A DNA stretch of 16,831 bases from Pavlovales sp. CCMP2436 (lineage: Eukaryota; Haptophyta; Pavlovophyceae; Pavlovales). Location of the stretch: positions 23,187 to 40,017 of the forward strand of contig MU631552.1 in assembly GCA_026770615.1 (NCBI GenBank), read 5' to 3'. The position numbers and the translations under genes were made by a program. Shown here in pieces: positions 1 to 8,713 of the stretch (its first letter is position 1; the number at the start of each line of letters is the position of its first letter). The notes under the pieces are model-generated. The model searched no databases, had not been told where the DNA came from, and worked only from the letters and a program-made list of their open reading frames with translations.

Positions 1-560
1 CCAACCCCCCCCCCCCACACACACACACGCGCACACCCCCCCCCCCCCTTCGTGCAGGTTGCCGTCGGCGGTGTGCCTTGCGCGAACTGACCCCGCTCCT
101 TTCACGCACACAGAGCGGAGCGGGAGGGGGAGGGGAGAGACACTCGGACACGCTGTATTCGTCGTTCTTATTATTATTATTATGCGGTGGACGAGTGGTT
201 GCGCGGATAGCTCCTGCGAGTCACGGGTCGACAGAGCGGTGGTTGTCGGCAAAGAATTGTCGACCCAAGCCCCCGGGGACGCCCCACGCAGCACTCGGTG
301 GTGAATGTGCTCAGATGGATGCAGTGCATTGACGAAGGCGCACACAATCTCGTCGCTGCTCTGTAAGCATGCATGGGCTGAGTGGGTCGTCCAGCGTCTG
401 AGTTCACTGTCGTGAGCCATCGATTAAGGGATATTTCGATGCATTTTGAAAGTAATACGACTAAGCTGATGCTGGCATCATATAAGGTAAATATATACAT
501 ATGTATATACATATATATACAAAGCGGCTTAGCAGTGCTCGACTAAGGTCTGGATAAATA

Positions 561-606
<46 letters not shown>

Positions 607-1091
607 CATGCCATAGAAAACCTCATGAAGGTTGGGTGCTAGACAGACTAGCTGCTGAATCGAAGTAATTCTATTAGTCATACTTTACAGCCAAGGCCTG
701 AAACGCCACCATTTTAAACATGCCCAATATGTAATTATTTAGTTTTTGATATAATCACTGCAGTCATTATTATTAACGATAACTTTTCAACACAACTATT
801 ATTTATTCGTTTTATAGATGCGTATGCTAGAATTTCAGACTTATGTGACGAAGTCTTTATCATCTCGATTTTGGCCACAGTGGGGCGCTGCCCCCTCTAA
901 TTTTTTTGGGATGTATGCACTTAATGCTGATGACTCGCCCGCAGCCGCTGCGTAAGCCGTAACGCACGAGGTCGAGGTCTAGCCCGCCTAGCCTCCCCCA
1001 CCCTCCCCTACAACAATGTATATTACGGTGAGGGGGATTACGGCCAACGGGCGCTGATTGGCCGAGGCCGGGGAGTAGGGTCTATTGTTCA
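1..1091. other. Non-coding, simple-sequence-rich stretch
   Basis: No convincing coding region is seen. The stretch opens with C-runs and a CA microsatellite (about 3-48), has a short TTA repeat (about 167-182), an AT-rich partial palindrome (about 484-520) and a long AT dinucleotide tract (564-604). The short ORFs here are low-complexity and overlap each other on both strands, so they are read as chance. Confidence 0.6.
564..604. repeat. AT dinucleotide microsatellite
   Basis: About 20 uninterrupted AT units, visible directly. It is typical of non-coding eukaryotic DNA and is likely length-polymorphic. Confidence 0.95.
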
Positions 1092-1269
1092 TAGAGAGGA
1101 TTGCGAGCAATAAGAAGCCGTACAGTTAAGTTTTAAGAAGCTGAGCCTCATTTTTTGTGCACTCAATAAATAATTTAAGCAACATTTAAGCATTGCTTGC
1201 ATGTAATTTGCTAAGAAGCTCAGCCTCAGCCTCAAAATTCGCCCTTCTTATTGCCCGCGATCCCCTGTA
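1092..1269. mobile_element. MITE family A, copy 1 (diverged)
   Basis: First of four copies of a ~170 bp non-autonomous inverted-repeat element. The right terminus (about 1243-1269) is intact and ends CCCCTGTA. The left terminus is decayed: TAGAGAGGATTGCGAGC stands where other copies have TACAGGGGATCGCGGGC. The subterminal motifs AAGAAGCTGAGCCTC and AAGAAGCTCAGCCTC are present, as in the other copies. At about 178 bp with its TA ends it is slightly longer than its relatives. It carries no coding capacity. Its right end abuts the minus-strand gene fragment at 1270-1689. Confidence 0.85.
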
Positions 1270-1689
1270 ATATTAATAACGACATGATCATCTATCTTCT
1301 CGCATATCTTCGAACGTAAGCTGCGCGTCATGCCATATTTCACGTCATCAGCGATCGTGGCGTCGGCGTCCACCAGCTTCGCGACCCCATCCGCATGCTT
1401 GTGCCGGTACATGACAAACACGCTGCCGAGCGTGGCCAGAATCGCCACGCCGACGGCGCCGCTGACGACGACGACGATCGATGATCAGATCCGTCTGCGC
1501 GAGCTTGGGCGTCGCCCACGTCGAGTGCTTGATGACGCGCTCGTTCAGCAGCTGGAACGGTCGGGCCGTTGAGAAGATGCTCGACAATCCGACGTGGTTG
1601 CAGACCACCATCTCGTTGGACGGCGCGATGTAGCTGGACACAGCCCAGATGACGTCCTCGGCGTAACTGTCGGCGGTTAGGCTCCCCAT
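1270..1689 (-). pseudogene. Fragment of a possible single-pass membrane protein, broken frame
   Basis: On the minus strand an open frame from 1689 encodes a polar segment (about 70 residues, with a Cys near VVCNHVG) that ends in LAQTDLIID. The next hydrophobic stretch lies in a different frame: from 1484 it reads SSIVVVVSGAVGVAILATLG and then SVFVMYRHKH, an ideal transmembrane helix followed by basic residues, then DADATIADDVKYGMTRSLRSK. That frame has a TGA at 1485-1487, so the two parts join only through a frame change or an unseen splice. The arrangement suggests an ectodomain, one membrane span and a cytoplasmic start. The reading stops at the edge of MITE copy 1, so the element may have cut the gene. 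The family is not recognised; a real exon with errors is the alternative. Confidence 0.35.
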
Positions 1690-1954
1690 GTAGTGAAAGT
1701 GTGTAAGTTTCTAGTTAAACGAACATCCTCAAGAAGATCTCACTGGATTTAAGTGTTGAAAACACTCAGATCCAGGGACCCACCCCGAGCACACGGATAC
1801 CGTCCCCACTGCTGATCAGTTCAGCCACACGACGATCGACGACTCTCGACTGGCGCGCTGACCGACCTCCACTGCTCTCCCTCGTGTCGTCTGAAAATGC
1901 AGCACCGTCTGCGAGCGCGGCCCACCTTCGCGCATCCCAAACATTACTTCCTCA
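1690..1954. other. Non-coding gap
   Basis: No feature is supported. The short ORFs on either strand lack any recognisable composition or motif. A small inverted match, ATCTCACTGGATTTAAGTG against CACTCAGATCCAGG, lies near 1738-1777. Confidence 0.4.
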
Positions 1955-2509
1955 CTAGCCTGACTCGCATGTGTTGAGATTTTTAAAACCCACAAATATG
2001 CGCGGCTTATTTGCTGGCCCATTCCCCACCCCTTGACGGGGGTGGGCCTCGGGCGCAGGACTTTGGGTTGCGGGGTGTGGCGGGCTTGCTGGCTCCTGTT
2101 TGCGTTTTGAAGACTTTTTTGAGCTTGCTGGCTCATGTTTGCATTTAGGTTTTTTGTCGCCCGAGTGGTATGACAGCGTGGGTGACTGGCCGGTTTCAAG
2201 GGCCCGTTTGGTTGCTGAGCGTAGTATGCGTGGGTGGTGCATGACTATGACGGACTTGTCATGGATCAGTGCGTGCATGCGTGACGGGCCTGCTGCGGAT
2301 TCGTGGTTTATGGCGGGAATGGCTGGTCCTGTTTTGGATTCGGTGGGACTGGCTGCTCCTGGTAGCAGTGAGGTTTTGGTTCGAGACGGTCTCTGGTTGC
2401 GTTTTTCCACGTTTGATGTGCGTAAGCGTTGCTGGCCTCTGCTGGGCCTGAGGGTGGGCTTAGGCTGCATGGAGGGTGTGGTCGGGTTTACACCTGTTAA
2501 TAACTTCAT
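1955..2509 (-). CDS. Possible disordered, lysine/proline-rich protein
   Basis: A 184-codon open frame from ATG at 2509. The N-terminal two thirds is rich in Pro, Ser, Thr and Arg. Then come the basic stretch SGDKKPKCKHEPASSKKSSK and a repeat of the form K-x-E-P-A-S, followed by a Pro/Ala-rich tail. Such composition is typical of an intrinsically disordered, perhaps nuclear, protein. No fold or motif is recognised. A 174-codon ORF lies antisense at 2100-2624, and its Trp/Gly/Leu-rich, implausible composition argues that the minus strand is the coding one if either is. The base composition is less GC-rich than the secure genes nearby. It may be a random ORF. Confidence 0.25.
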   Translation of the reverse strand: MKLLTGVNPTTPSMQPKPTLRPSRGQQRLRTSNVEKRNQRPSRTKTSLLPGAASPTESKTGPAIPAINHESAAGPSRMHALIHDKSVIVMHHPRILRSATKRALETGQSPTLSYHSGDKKPKCKHEPASSKKSSKRKQEPASPPHPATQSPAPEAHPRQGVGNGPANKPRIFVGFKNLNTCESG

Positions 2510-3012
2510 TATTCGTAGGTTGGTTGCGCATCAGGCGTTTTCGTTTGGCATGGGTGGTCAGTGCACTGTTGTCCGTTGGAGATATGGGCTCTTGCTGCAT
2601 AGGTGGTATGGCCGTTGGGGATAATAGGCTCATACTGAGCGAGGTACGGGCTCGACATCAGCGCAAACGTGATCGCGTGAAGCAACATCTCTTCTGCAGG
2701 CTGAATTTTTGAGCCGATGTAGTGAGGTTGCCTTTGTTCGTATAAATTTAAAAATGGATTTCCATGCCGTCGTCGGACCAGCATGTAGCTCGGCCTGGCG
2801 GCGATGCCCGCCCGCGCGCGATGGCTTGTTTAAGAGATCTTACGAAGCCACTGATTGCACACCTTGGAGCGCCTGGCTGACTTTTTTCTCTGACTTCGGG
2901 GCCTCTACGGCCCAGACATTTTTCTGGCGCCGCTCTGACTTCAAGCGTGACTCTGAAAGCCCGCGAGCAGGTGGTCAATTTAGCTAATGGGGTCCAAAGG
3001 CCAACTCCGAGT
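2510..3012. other. Non-coding gap
   Basis: ORFs occur on both strands (for example 2509-2784 minus and 2709-2987 plus), but none shows a domain, a biased composition or a plausible protein sequence. Nothing else is supported. Confidence 0.4.
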
Positions 3013-3342
3013 CTACGATAGTCTGGAGCGTCTCGTCGAAGTTAGTGTCGTAAGGATTTTGAGATGGCGAGCCACGCTGATCTGACCGTAGCGGGCCTCG
3101 CCAGGGGCTGGCTGAAGTGGCGCGGGCCGCCCAGGTGTAGCTGGTAACCGTGCTTGATCGGCGCTCGGACAGCATGGTCGGCGTGGACCGCCAGATGACA
3201 AGCGACGCGCGACTCGGCGGCCACCAGCTCGTCGTCCATCTGCGCTGCGATCTCCGGTGCGCACAAGGACTCGAGCTCGGGCTGAAGCGACAACGAGGAT
3301 GACGAGGACGAGCAGACAACGGACCTTCAAGAAGCGCGCCAA
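3013..3342 (-). pseudogene. Possible secreted-protein relic divergent to the bestrophin gene
   Basis: From ATG at 3342 on the minus strand the first 22 residues look like a signal peptide: MARFLKVRC, then the hydrophobic run LLVLVILVV, then ASA as a possible cleavage site. The following protein-like stretch is in another frame (about 3290-3045): it starts LQPELESLCAPEIAAQMDDE and is mixed polar/hydrophobic. A third frame gives NPYDTNFDETLQTIVDSEL (about 3064-3008). Three frames in succession suggest a decayed gene or an unrecognised exon structure. It would be divergent from the bestrophin start, about 107 bp apart. The hydrophobic run is the complement of a GAC/GAG-rich tract, so it could be accidental. 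Confidence 0.2.
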
Positions 3343-3449
3343 CCGACCGACTCTCTACGCCACGAGACCCGTGTCGGCGGCGCGCCACAGCGCCCCAGAA
3401 CATTACGAAACATCACTTAATTATCCTCGAAATTGGTGATCGAGAAGAA

Positions 3450-5064
3450 ATGAGCTTTTCCTCTCCCAAAATAGAGGGGAGGGAAATTGACAAATTGTGC
3501 AGACCATCAATGCCGTCCCGCGTGCTGAAAGCCCTGGGGTTCTCCTCGGCCGCGGCTGCGCTCGACGAGGTTACGGGCCGACGAGGTTACGGGCCGGCCG
3601 GCATTCTCCTGGGCCCGCTGCCGCCTCCGCAGTCGATTCTCGAGGTTCCGCTCGGGCACGTCGGGTCGAAGCTGTTCACGGAGCGAGTTAGGGCGCGCGA
3701 GTATGTGCTCAAGAACTCGCCGGTGCTCTTCCACACCGAGTCATGGATTGAGACGCTGCTCACACCTCAGGAGTGGCTGCCTCCATCCATTCTCCTCTTC
3801 GTGGTGATCCTGGTGAGCGCGCGCGCCCGCATGCCCGGCCCGCGGATACCGCGCACCGACGCGTATCTCGCCCTCCCAAACCGCGCCTCGCTTGACAGGT
3901 CTCGCTCGTGACCTGGGGAGCGCTCACATACCCAAGCCCAACCTTCGCGGACGACCGGATCCACTCGACGATGTATGGATTCATCTCGCTCCTCATCGTC
4001 TTCCGCACGAGCCAGGCGTACGCGCGCTGGTGGGAGGGGCGCACGCTGTGGGGCTCGATCGTCAACTCCACGCGCAACCTCGCCTCCAACGCCGCGTGCT
4101 GGATGAATGACGACGCGCGCTACACGCGCGTGATCATCTGTATGTAGCGGCTGTAGCATTCGCACAACGCACTCTCGCGCGCGCCCCTGCCTGCAAGGGA
4201 CCTTTGGGCATGTCGTTGCCGCGGCCGCACGCGGGTGCTCGCTCGCGCGCAGCGCGGTGAGCGAGCCGCTCACCGCCCTCCACACCCACCCGCGCTCCGC
4301 CCGGCGGCGCAGGCACGATCACGTTCGCGTACTCGACCAAGCAGCTCTTGCGCGGCCGCCGCCTCGACCCGACCGAGGTCCAAGGCCTCTTCACCAAGAA
4401 CGAGATCGACCGGATCAACTCGGTCGAACACATCCCGATGCTGATGATGGACGAGATCCGACGCGCGATGAAGGTCGGCGCCCGCGAGCATCGCAACCGC
4501 GCACGCTTAGTAAGTCACTGTGCCGCTGCGCCTCTCGCCGCTGACCGTGCGCCCGCCCACTTTCCCGCCAAAACGCACCCTCCGCCTTCGTTCCCACCGC
4601 AGTTCGAGCTGCGCGAGCAGCGGGAGCGGGGCTCGAGCGGCAGCCACCTGCGTACGAGCGACAACTGGGATATGATCATCTCCGCCGACATCAAGGCGCT
4701 GGTGGACGCGCTGGGCGCGTGCGAGCGCATCGCCAAGACTCCGATGCCCTTCGGCTACCTCGCGCAGCTCCGCATCTTCATCCTCGTTTGGCTGATCACG
4801 TGGCCGTTGGGGCTCACGTTGGAGTATGGATGGGCGACCATTCCGCTCGTGAGCGTCTGCGCGTGGATGATGCTCAAGATCGAGGAGATCGCGGTGCAGT
4901 GCGAACAACCGTTCGGGATGGAGGCCAACGACCTTCCCCTCGACACGATCTGCGTCACGATCGAGCGCAACCTCCTCGAGATTCTGCGCCGCGCAGAATA
5001 TTTGCGGACGCACGATGACCTCGTCGACACGAAGAGCTTCAAGGCGCGCATTTTAAAGCCGTGA
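3450..5064 (+). CDS. Bestrophin-like anion channel, four exons
   Basis: Exons 3450-3812, 3899-4139, 4313-4509 and 4603-5064 join in frame to 420 residues. Bestrophins are pentameric Cl-/HCO3- channels; algal and plant relatives sit in plastid or thylakoid membranes, where they balance proton motive force or supply bicarbonate. The spliced protein shows SWIETLL, then the first span (PPSILLFVVILVSLVTWGAL), then the family hallmark AYARWWEGRTLWGSIVNSTRN after a second hydrophobic stretch. Exon 4 carries the paired hydrophobic region (LRIFILVWLITWPLGL, then IPLVSVCAWMML) followed by KIEEIA, QPFG and NDLPLD, the conserved end of the domain. Length fits the family. The start is uncertain: Met21 (3510) begins a better targeting-like N terminus (MPSRVLKALGFSSAAAALDE). 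The exact substrate and membrane are inference. Confidence 0.9.
3563..3594 (+). repeat. 16 bp perfect tandem duplication in exon 1
   Basis: CGACGAGGTTACGGGC occurs twice with no gap (3563-3578 and 3579-3594), inside the N-terminal coding part of the bestrophin-like gene. Sixteen is not a multiple of three, so gain of one copy would shift the frame upstream relative to downstream. Confidence 0.9.
3813..3898 (+). other. Intron 1 of the bestrophin-like gene
   Basis: 86 nt, from GTGAGC to TTGACAG, phase 0. Removing it joins ...FVVIL to VSLVTWG and restores the first membrane span; reading through it meets a TGA at 3909-3911. Confidence 0.9.
4140..4312 (+). other. Intron 2 of the bestrophin-like gene
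   Basis: 173 nt, from GTATGT to GGCGCAG, phase 1. Splicing builds the Cys codon in RVIICTITFAYSTKQLL. Read-through stops almost at once at TAG 4145-4147. Confidence 0.88.
4510..4602 (+). other. Intron 3 of the bestrophin-like gene
   Basis: 93 nt, from GTAAGT to CCACCGCAG, phase 0. Its length is a multiple of three and it has no in-frame stop, so the unspliced form stays open. Its Ala/Pro-rich translation breaks the helix RAMKVGAREHRNRARL-FELREQ, which supports splicing. Confidence 0.82.
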
Positions 5065-5416
5065 GCGGGCGGGCACGTCGCGATGCCGAATGCCGAACGC
5101 GGACGCGCACACCTAGGCGTGCGGCGCAAGAGGGTCCGCGTGCGCGCAGCGTCGGACGTACTGCATGCTGAGACCTCGCGAGCGCGTGACTATGTTCGCC
5201 TTCGCGATCGGCGCCCTGGGGGTGTAACGGGCTCCGGAGCCCTACGTCATGCGCGACCGGGAATGACCGGCCATCCGGGACCCAAGTCTCTAGCCCGAGT
5301 CCCGCTCTATGATAGGTATGATTAGGTCGGCTGTGGCAAAGGGCCCGTTGCCGGCCGTTCGGCATTTGGCGAGCGGCGGACCGGCGGCCGCGAGCAAAAA
5401 TTATATATACTGTTAC

Positions 5417-5462
5417 TTTCAGGACAGTCAGACGCAAGCTTGAATCCATATCAGTAATAATA
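5417..5462 (-). repeat. Dispersed repeat B, copy 1
   Basis: The reverse complement reads ATTACTGATATGGATTCAAG, then CTTGCGTCTGACTGTCC, and matches plus-strand copies at 7110-7152 and 7419-7462. No coding capacity. The core is ATAGGGATTCAAGCT...GCTGACTGTCC. Confidence 0.75.
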
Positions 5463-5711
5463 TACTATTTCGCAAGAGCGATGCTTCAAACCCGCCCGAG
5501 TTGGATGATGTTGATACTAGTTTTAGTTGTCTTCCTATATAGTATAAGGCCAGCTTGCAAGCTGCCCGTATATATATAGCGGCTCAGCGTTTGCAACATG
5601 TCTGGGTCTGAGAGCCTCGTGCAAACACTCAGCAGAGGAGGCTGCGTTGGGCGGAGATTGTAGCCAAGACTACGAACCCCCGCCCTCCTCCACTAATACT
5701 AACTCAACGCG

Positions 5712-5776
5712 AACTACTACTACTACTAATAATAATAATAATACTAATATTACTTATACTACTAATACTACTAAGC
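5712..5776. repeat. ACT/AAT trinucleotide tract
   Basis: Interrupted runs of ACT and AAT units, visible directly. Confidence 0.9.
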
Positions 5777-5867
5777 TACTTTAAATATGAAGAATATCAA
5801 CAGGCCTGCCGTGGCAGTCGCGTGCTGGCAAAGGATTATCGTAACTGGTAATAAATAAGAACACGAA

Positions 5868-5908
<41 letters not shown>

Positions 5909-5980
5909 GCTCAGAATAATAATAATGCTACAACGAATACTACTAATTATACTACTACTAACACTACTAATAATAATAAA
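5868..5980. repeat. TAC trinucleotide microsatellite with degenerate flank
   Basis: About 13 perfect TAC units (5868-5907), followed by degenerate AAT/ACT units up to about 5980. Confidence 0.92.
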
Positions 5981-6173
5981 AAGTGCAGCGGCATGCCCGA
6001 CTTGTCATACAAAAAAAAGCTACCCGGGCGGCGGCCTTCCAGCGAGTGCATGGGATTCGGCTCTGAGCGGAACCGCAACATCCGAATAAAATATTATGTG
6101 AGACCGGATAGATCCGAATTGGACATAGGACCGGTAAGATACAAAACTGCAGTGGACCGTCGCAAAAGATTCC

Positions 6174-6278
6174 GTCGAAATCCGAATTAGTCATAGTGGC
6201 GCGATTCCGCGCAGGGGAGGGGGAAAGGCTGACATGGACATCGTTCGCCGGGTCGACATATTAAAACGTATGTAGACA
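6174..6278 (+). repeat. Dispersed repeat C, copy 1 (left part, split by a MITE)
   Basis: The segment with GAAATCCGAATTAGTCATAG, then GCGATTCCGC and GAGGGGGAAA, matches 7621-7702 (GAAATCCAAATAAGTGG, CACGATTCCGCACTGAGG). In the second copy the sequence runs on without interruption; here it is split by MITE copy 2 and resumes at 6449 with TAGACATCGTTTGCCCC. Confidence 0.65.
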
Positions 6279-6448
6279 TACAGGGAATCGCAGACAATAA
6301 GAAACCGTCATGTTAAGAAGCTGAGCCTCGTTTTTTTGCCCTTCAATAGTAAATTTACTAAAATTTAACAATTGTTTGTATGTAATTTGCTAAGAAACTC
6401 AGCCTCAGCCTCAAAAAGCGCCGTTCTTATTGCCCGCGATCCTTTGTA
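6279..6448. mobile_element. MITE family A, copy 2
   Basis: About 170 bp, ends TACAGGGAATCGC and GCGATCCTTTGTA (slightly mutated), with internal AAGAAGCTGAGCCTC and AAGAAACTCAGCCTC. It lies inside dispersed repeat C. The 6 bp TAGACA borders it on both sides, and the uninterrupted paralogue at 7690 has TAGACA once, so this looks like a target-site duplication. No ORF. Confidence 0.88.
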
Positions 6449-6475
6449 TAGACATCGTTTGCCCCTGCGCGCTTA

Positions 6476-6780
6476 GTGCATGTCGATAGCTGTTCTCGAA
6501 TAGAGCCATCCTCGACGGTCGGAACCCACCTCGTGTGCCTCTCGTGTGCCTCTGAGGTCGACAACATCATACAGTTATGTTATGTTATGATACCCCTTCT
6601 ACCGCCGGGTGCGCAGTCTCTGCGTCCAGGAGGCCTCGGTTATTGTCAGCGTCTTATCTGTTTAGCCCCACCATGCGATGGTACTGTTGCGCCGGCAGAG
6701 CTCTGAGCAGCCAACATCATATTAAAGGTAATTAACTAACATTTCCGATTCTCAGCGGTTGGAAGCGAAAGAAAGTAAGG
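6476..6780 (+). repeat. Dispersed repeat D, copy 1 (long form)
   Basis: Starts TGTCGATAGCTG, with GAATAGAGCC, CCACCTCGTGTGCCTCTCG, TGCCTCTGAGGTCG, and later GACTAACATTTCCGAT-like sequence and GAAGCGAAAG. A shorter form is at 8276-8430; the long form has about 150 bp extra between the two conserved parts. Confidence 0.6.
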
Positions 6781-6793
6781 TTCCCGAAATGGT

Positions 6794-6905
6794 ACAGCAC
6801 AGCGGAGTTAGTTGCAGATTCGTGAATGGGGCGCCAGCACGGCGGAGCTAGTTGCACTTGCAGATTCGTGAACGAATGGAGCGCCAGCACAGCGGAGTCA
6901 ATAAG
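6794..6905 (+). repeat. Short tandem repeat, about 2.4 units
   Basis: Units of about 41-50 bp begin CAGCACAGCGGAGTTAGTTG (6794), CAGCACGGCGGAGCTAGTTG (6835) and CAGCACAGCGGAGTCA (6885), sharing GCAGATTCGTGAA. The segment GTTAGTTGCAGATTCGTGAA also appears inverted near 8450-8475. Confidence 0.75.
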
Positions 6906-7109
6906 CTGATCTTAGCGCTCCGAAGTAGGCTCCGATGCGCTACATTAATGTAGGTGCCCCTGGCTGGAAGTGTGAGTGTCAAAGCAGTAATGCTGATTTC
7001 AGGCTTGGCGCTCCGACGCAGGCTCCGCGAAGTGATACGCCGCAAAGTGGGGGAGCTATATATATGCGCATTGTCATATAATAATAATAGGGATTCAAGC
7101 TGTTATATA

Positions 7110-7152
7110 TATTATTAATAGGGATTCAAGCTTTCGTCTGACTGTCCGAGAA
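7110..7152 (+). repeat. Dispersed repeat B, copy 2
   Basis: ATTATTAATAGGGATTCAAG then CTTTCGTCTGACTGTCCGAG. A partial extra copy of the AATAGGGATTCAAGCTG core lies just upstream (7086-7102). Confidence 0.75.
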
Positions 7153-7251
7153 GTGCTGCTGGTCGGAGCGCTACGATGCCTAATTGCCTGTTGCAAGCCT
7201 TAGTAGGCTGCGCTGGCTTGGGCGCTAGTGCGCGTGCCGATGGATAGCTGC

Positions 7252-7319
7252 ATGATAATGATGACATTGATGATGATGATGATGATGATAATAATAAGAA
7301 TAGTAATTATAATAATAAG
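7252..7319. repeat. GAT/AAT trinucleotide tract
   Basis: Runs of GAT followed by AAT units with interruptions, visible directly. Confidence 0.85.
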
Positions 7320-7418
7320 GCGACCTGCTCGAGGCAGCCGAGCACATTCTGACTAATCCTTCTAATTATATTAGAATTAAATTATATTAGTGGCTCAGTG
7401 CCAGTGTGCAGGATAAAT

Positions 7419-7462
7419 ATATTACTGATAGGGATTCAAGCTGGCGGCTGACTGTCCGAGAA
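7419..7462 (+). repeat. Dispersed repeat B, copy 3
   Basis: ATTACTGATAGGGATTCAAG then CTGGCGGCTGACTGTCCGAG. Followed by TTAGCGCTCCGACGCAGGCT, a motif that also occurs near 6912 and 7005, so the repeat may be part of a larger scrambled unit. Confidence 0.75.
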
Positions 7463-7620
7463 CTTTCTTACTTAGCGCTCCGACGCAGGCTCCTACGCGC
7501 TACGCCAAAGTGGGAAACAGGGTAGAAGTGGGGGATGAAGAGGAAGCCGAAATCAAAGCGCAGACGTCGCTATATAGATCGGATATGCTCATATAATCAT
7601 ATTCGGATGACGGAAGCTGG

Positions 7621-7702
7621 GTCGAAATCCAAATAAGTGGCACGATTCCGCACTGAGGAGGGGGAAAAGCTATGGCCAGGTTAAAGAAGTAGACATCGTT
7701 TG
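7621..7702 (+). repeat. Dispersed repeat C, copy 2 (uninterrupted)
   Basis: Serves as an empty-site paralogue of the locus at 6174-6470: it contains GTAGACATCGTTTGCCCCTG without an inserted MITE. Confidence 0.7.
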
Positions 7703-7838
7703 CCCCTGCGCGTTGATAGCGTGCACCGAAATTAGATTGAAGAAGTCACGCTCGATCAGGTTTACAGTGGGAAACCGCGTGACGTCTCAAGAAGGTACAA
7801 GCCCCGCACGATGGCCGCCCGCTCCGCAGCTCGCGATC

Positions 7839-7879
7839 GGCCTACTCAACGCAGCGACGAGCGGCGCGTTGAATAGGCC
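7839..7879. repeat. Hairpin-forming inverted repeat
   Basis: GGCCTACTCAACGC and GCGTTGAATAGGCC pair in 13 of 14 positions around a 13 nt loop. Function unknown. Confidence 0.75.
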
Positions 7880-8275
7880 AACTCTGGTCGCAAAACTCGC
7901 CCGCGTCGGTGCACACGGTGTACCTTCATGAAACCTCGCCCGCGACTAGCAGTTTTTCGTAGCGATCGCTGATGGCTCTCGGAGTCGATTTGCGTACGAA
8001 AACAGAAGCGGCGAGATGCGCCTGCAACCATAATAGCCATAATAAAGGAGGAAGGGGAGGGGGGGGTCATACAATATCCAATATCTAATATTTAATATCT
8101 TCAGAATGTTATTCTCACGACGAGGAGCACGACGGAGACGACGACGAGGAAGACAAGGCGACGATGATGACGCCTAGGCCTCGCGTCCGCAGCGGGCCGC
8201 AGCGTGCAGGCAAAAAAAATCAGCGTCCTAACATCCTGATTTGCGAAGCGTAATTCCGGTGCACGCTATCGTTAA

Positions 8276-8480
8276 GTGTCGATAGCTGCTGTCGAATAGA
8301 GCCCTTCTCGATTGTTGTTGGAGCCCACCTCGTGTGTCTCTCGTGTGCCTCTAGGGTCGGCACCGTACTAACGTGACTAACATTTCCGATTTTCATTCAG
8401 CCTTCGGAAGCGAAAAGAAGGTCATGGTTCTCGAAGTAGTGTGGCGCCCCATTCACGAATCTGCAACTAACTTTTCCGTA
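8276..8480 (+). repeat. Dispersed repeat D, copy 2 (short form)
   Basis: TGTCGATAGCTGCTGTCGAA, then CCACCTCGTGTGTCTCTCG, GACTAACATTTCCGAT and GAAGCGAAAAG match copy 1. Its end (about 8443-8478) is the reverse complement of the GTTAGTTGCAGATTCGTG tandem unit near 6810. Confidence 0.6.
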
Positions 8481-8713
8481 CCACTTCCGATTCGTGAGTT
8501 GCTCAATAGGTTTTTCACCCGATTTTTAAGCTATTTTTCCCCGGATTTCCCCCCGGACTGGCCACTAATTCGGATTTCGACCCGACTGCTGATGCAGTGA
8601 CACTCGATATATATATTCATAGTGGCTCGATTGGCACTAACGGCTAAGCGACAGTGGTTGAGAAGTTATCACGCCGCGAGCGGCCGTTTGCGCGTCGAGC
8701 GCGAGCCGTCCGC

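Larger units (their letters stand above)
5065..6278. other. Downstream region of the bestrophin gene and repeat-rich spacer
   Basis: No gene is supported. Up to about 5330 the GC stays high and may be 3' untranslated sequence. After 5400 the DNA is AT-rich with a minus-strand copy of a dispersed repeat (5417-5462), a TATATAGCGGCTCAGC motif (about 5573-5588; related to 7383-7395 and 10790-10803) and long ACT/AAT trinucleotide tracts. Confidence 0.5.
6449..8713. other. Gene-free patchwork of diverged repeats
   Basis: No coding region is supported. It holds repeats B, C, D and E, a GAT/AAT tract (7252-7319), a hairpin (7839-7879) and a GAC/GAG-rich low-complexity stretch (about 8115-8175). The short ORFs are repeat-derived and show no protein features. 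Confidence 0.55.

Noticed and set aside
2100..2624. 174-codon plus-strand ORF
   Set aside because: Its composition (very high Trp, Gly and Leu, no recognisable motif) looks like the antisense of the Pro/Lys-rich minus-strand ORF.
8100..8180. GAC/GAG-rich stretch as an acidic protein segment
   Set aside because: It is low-complexity with no surrounding coding frame.
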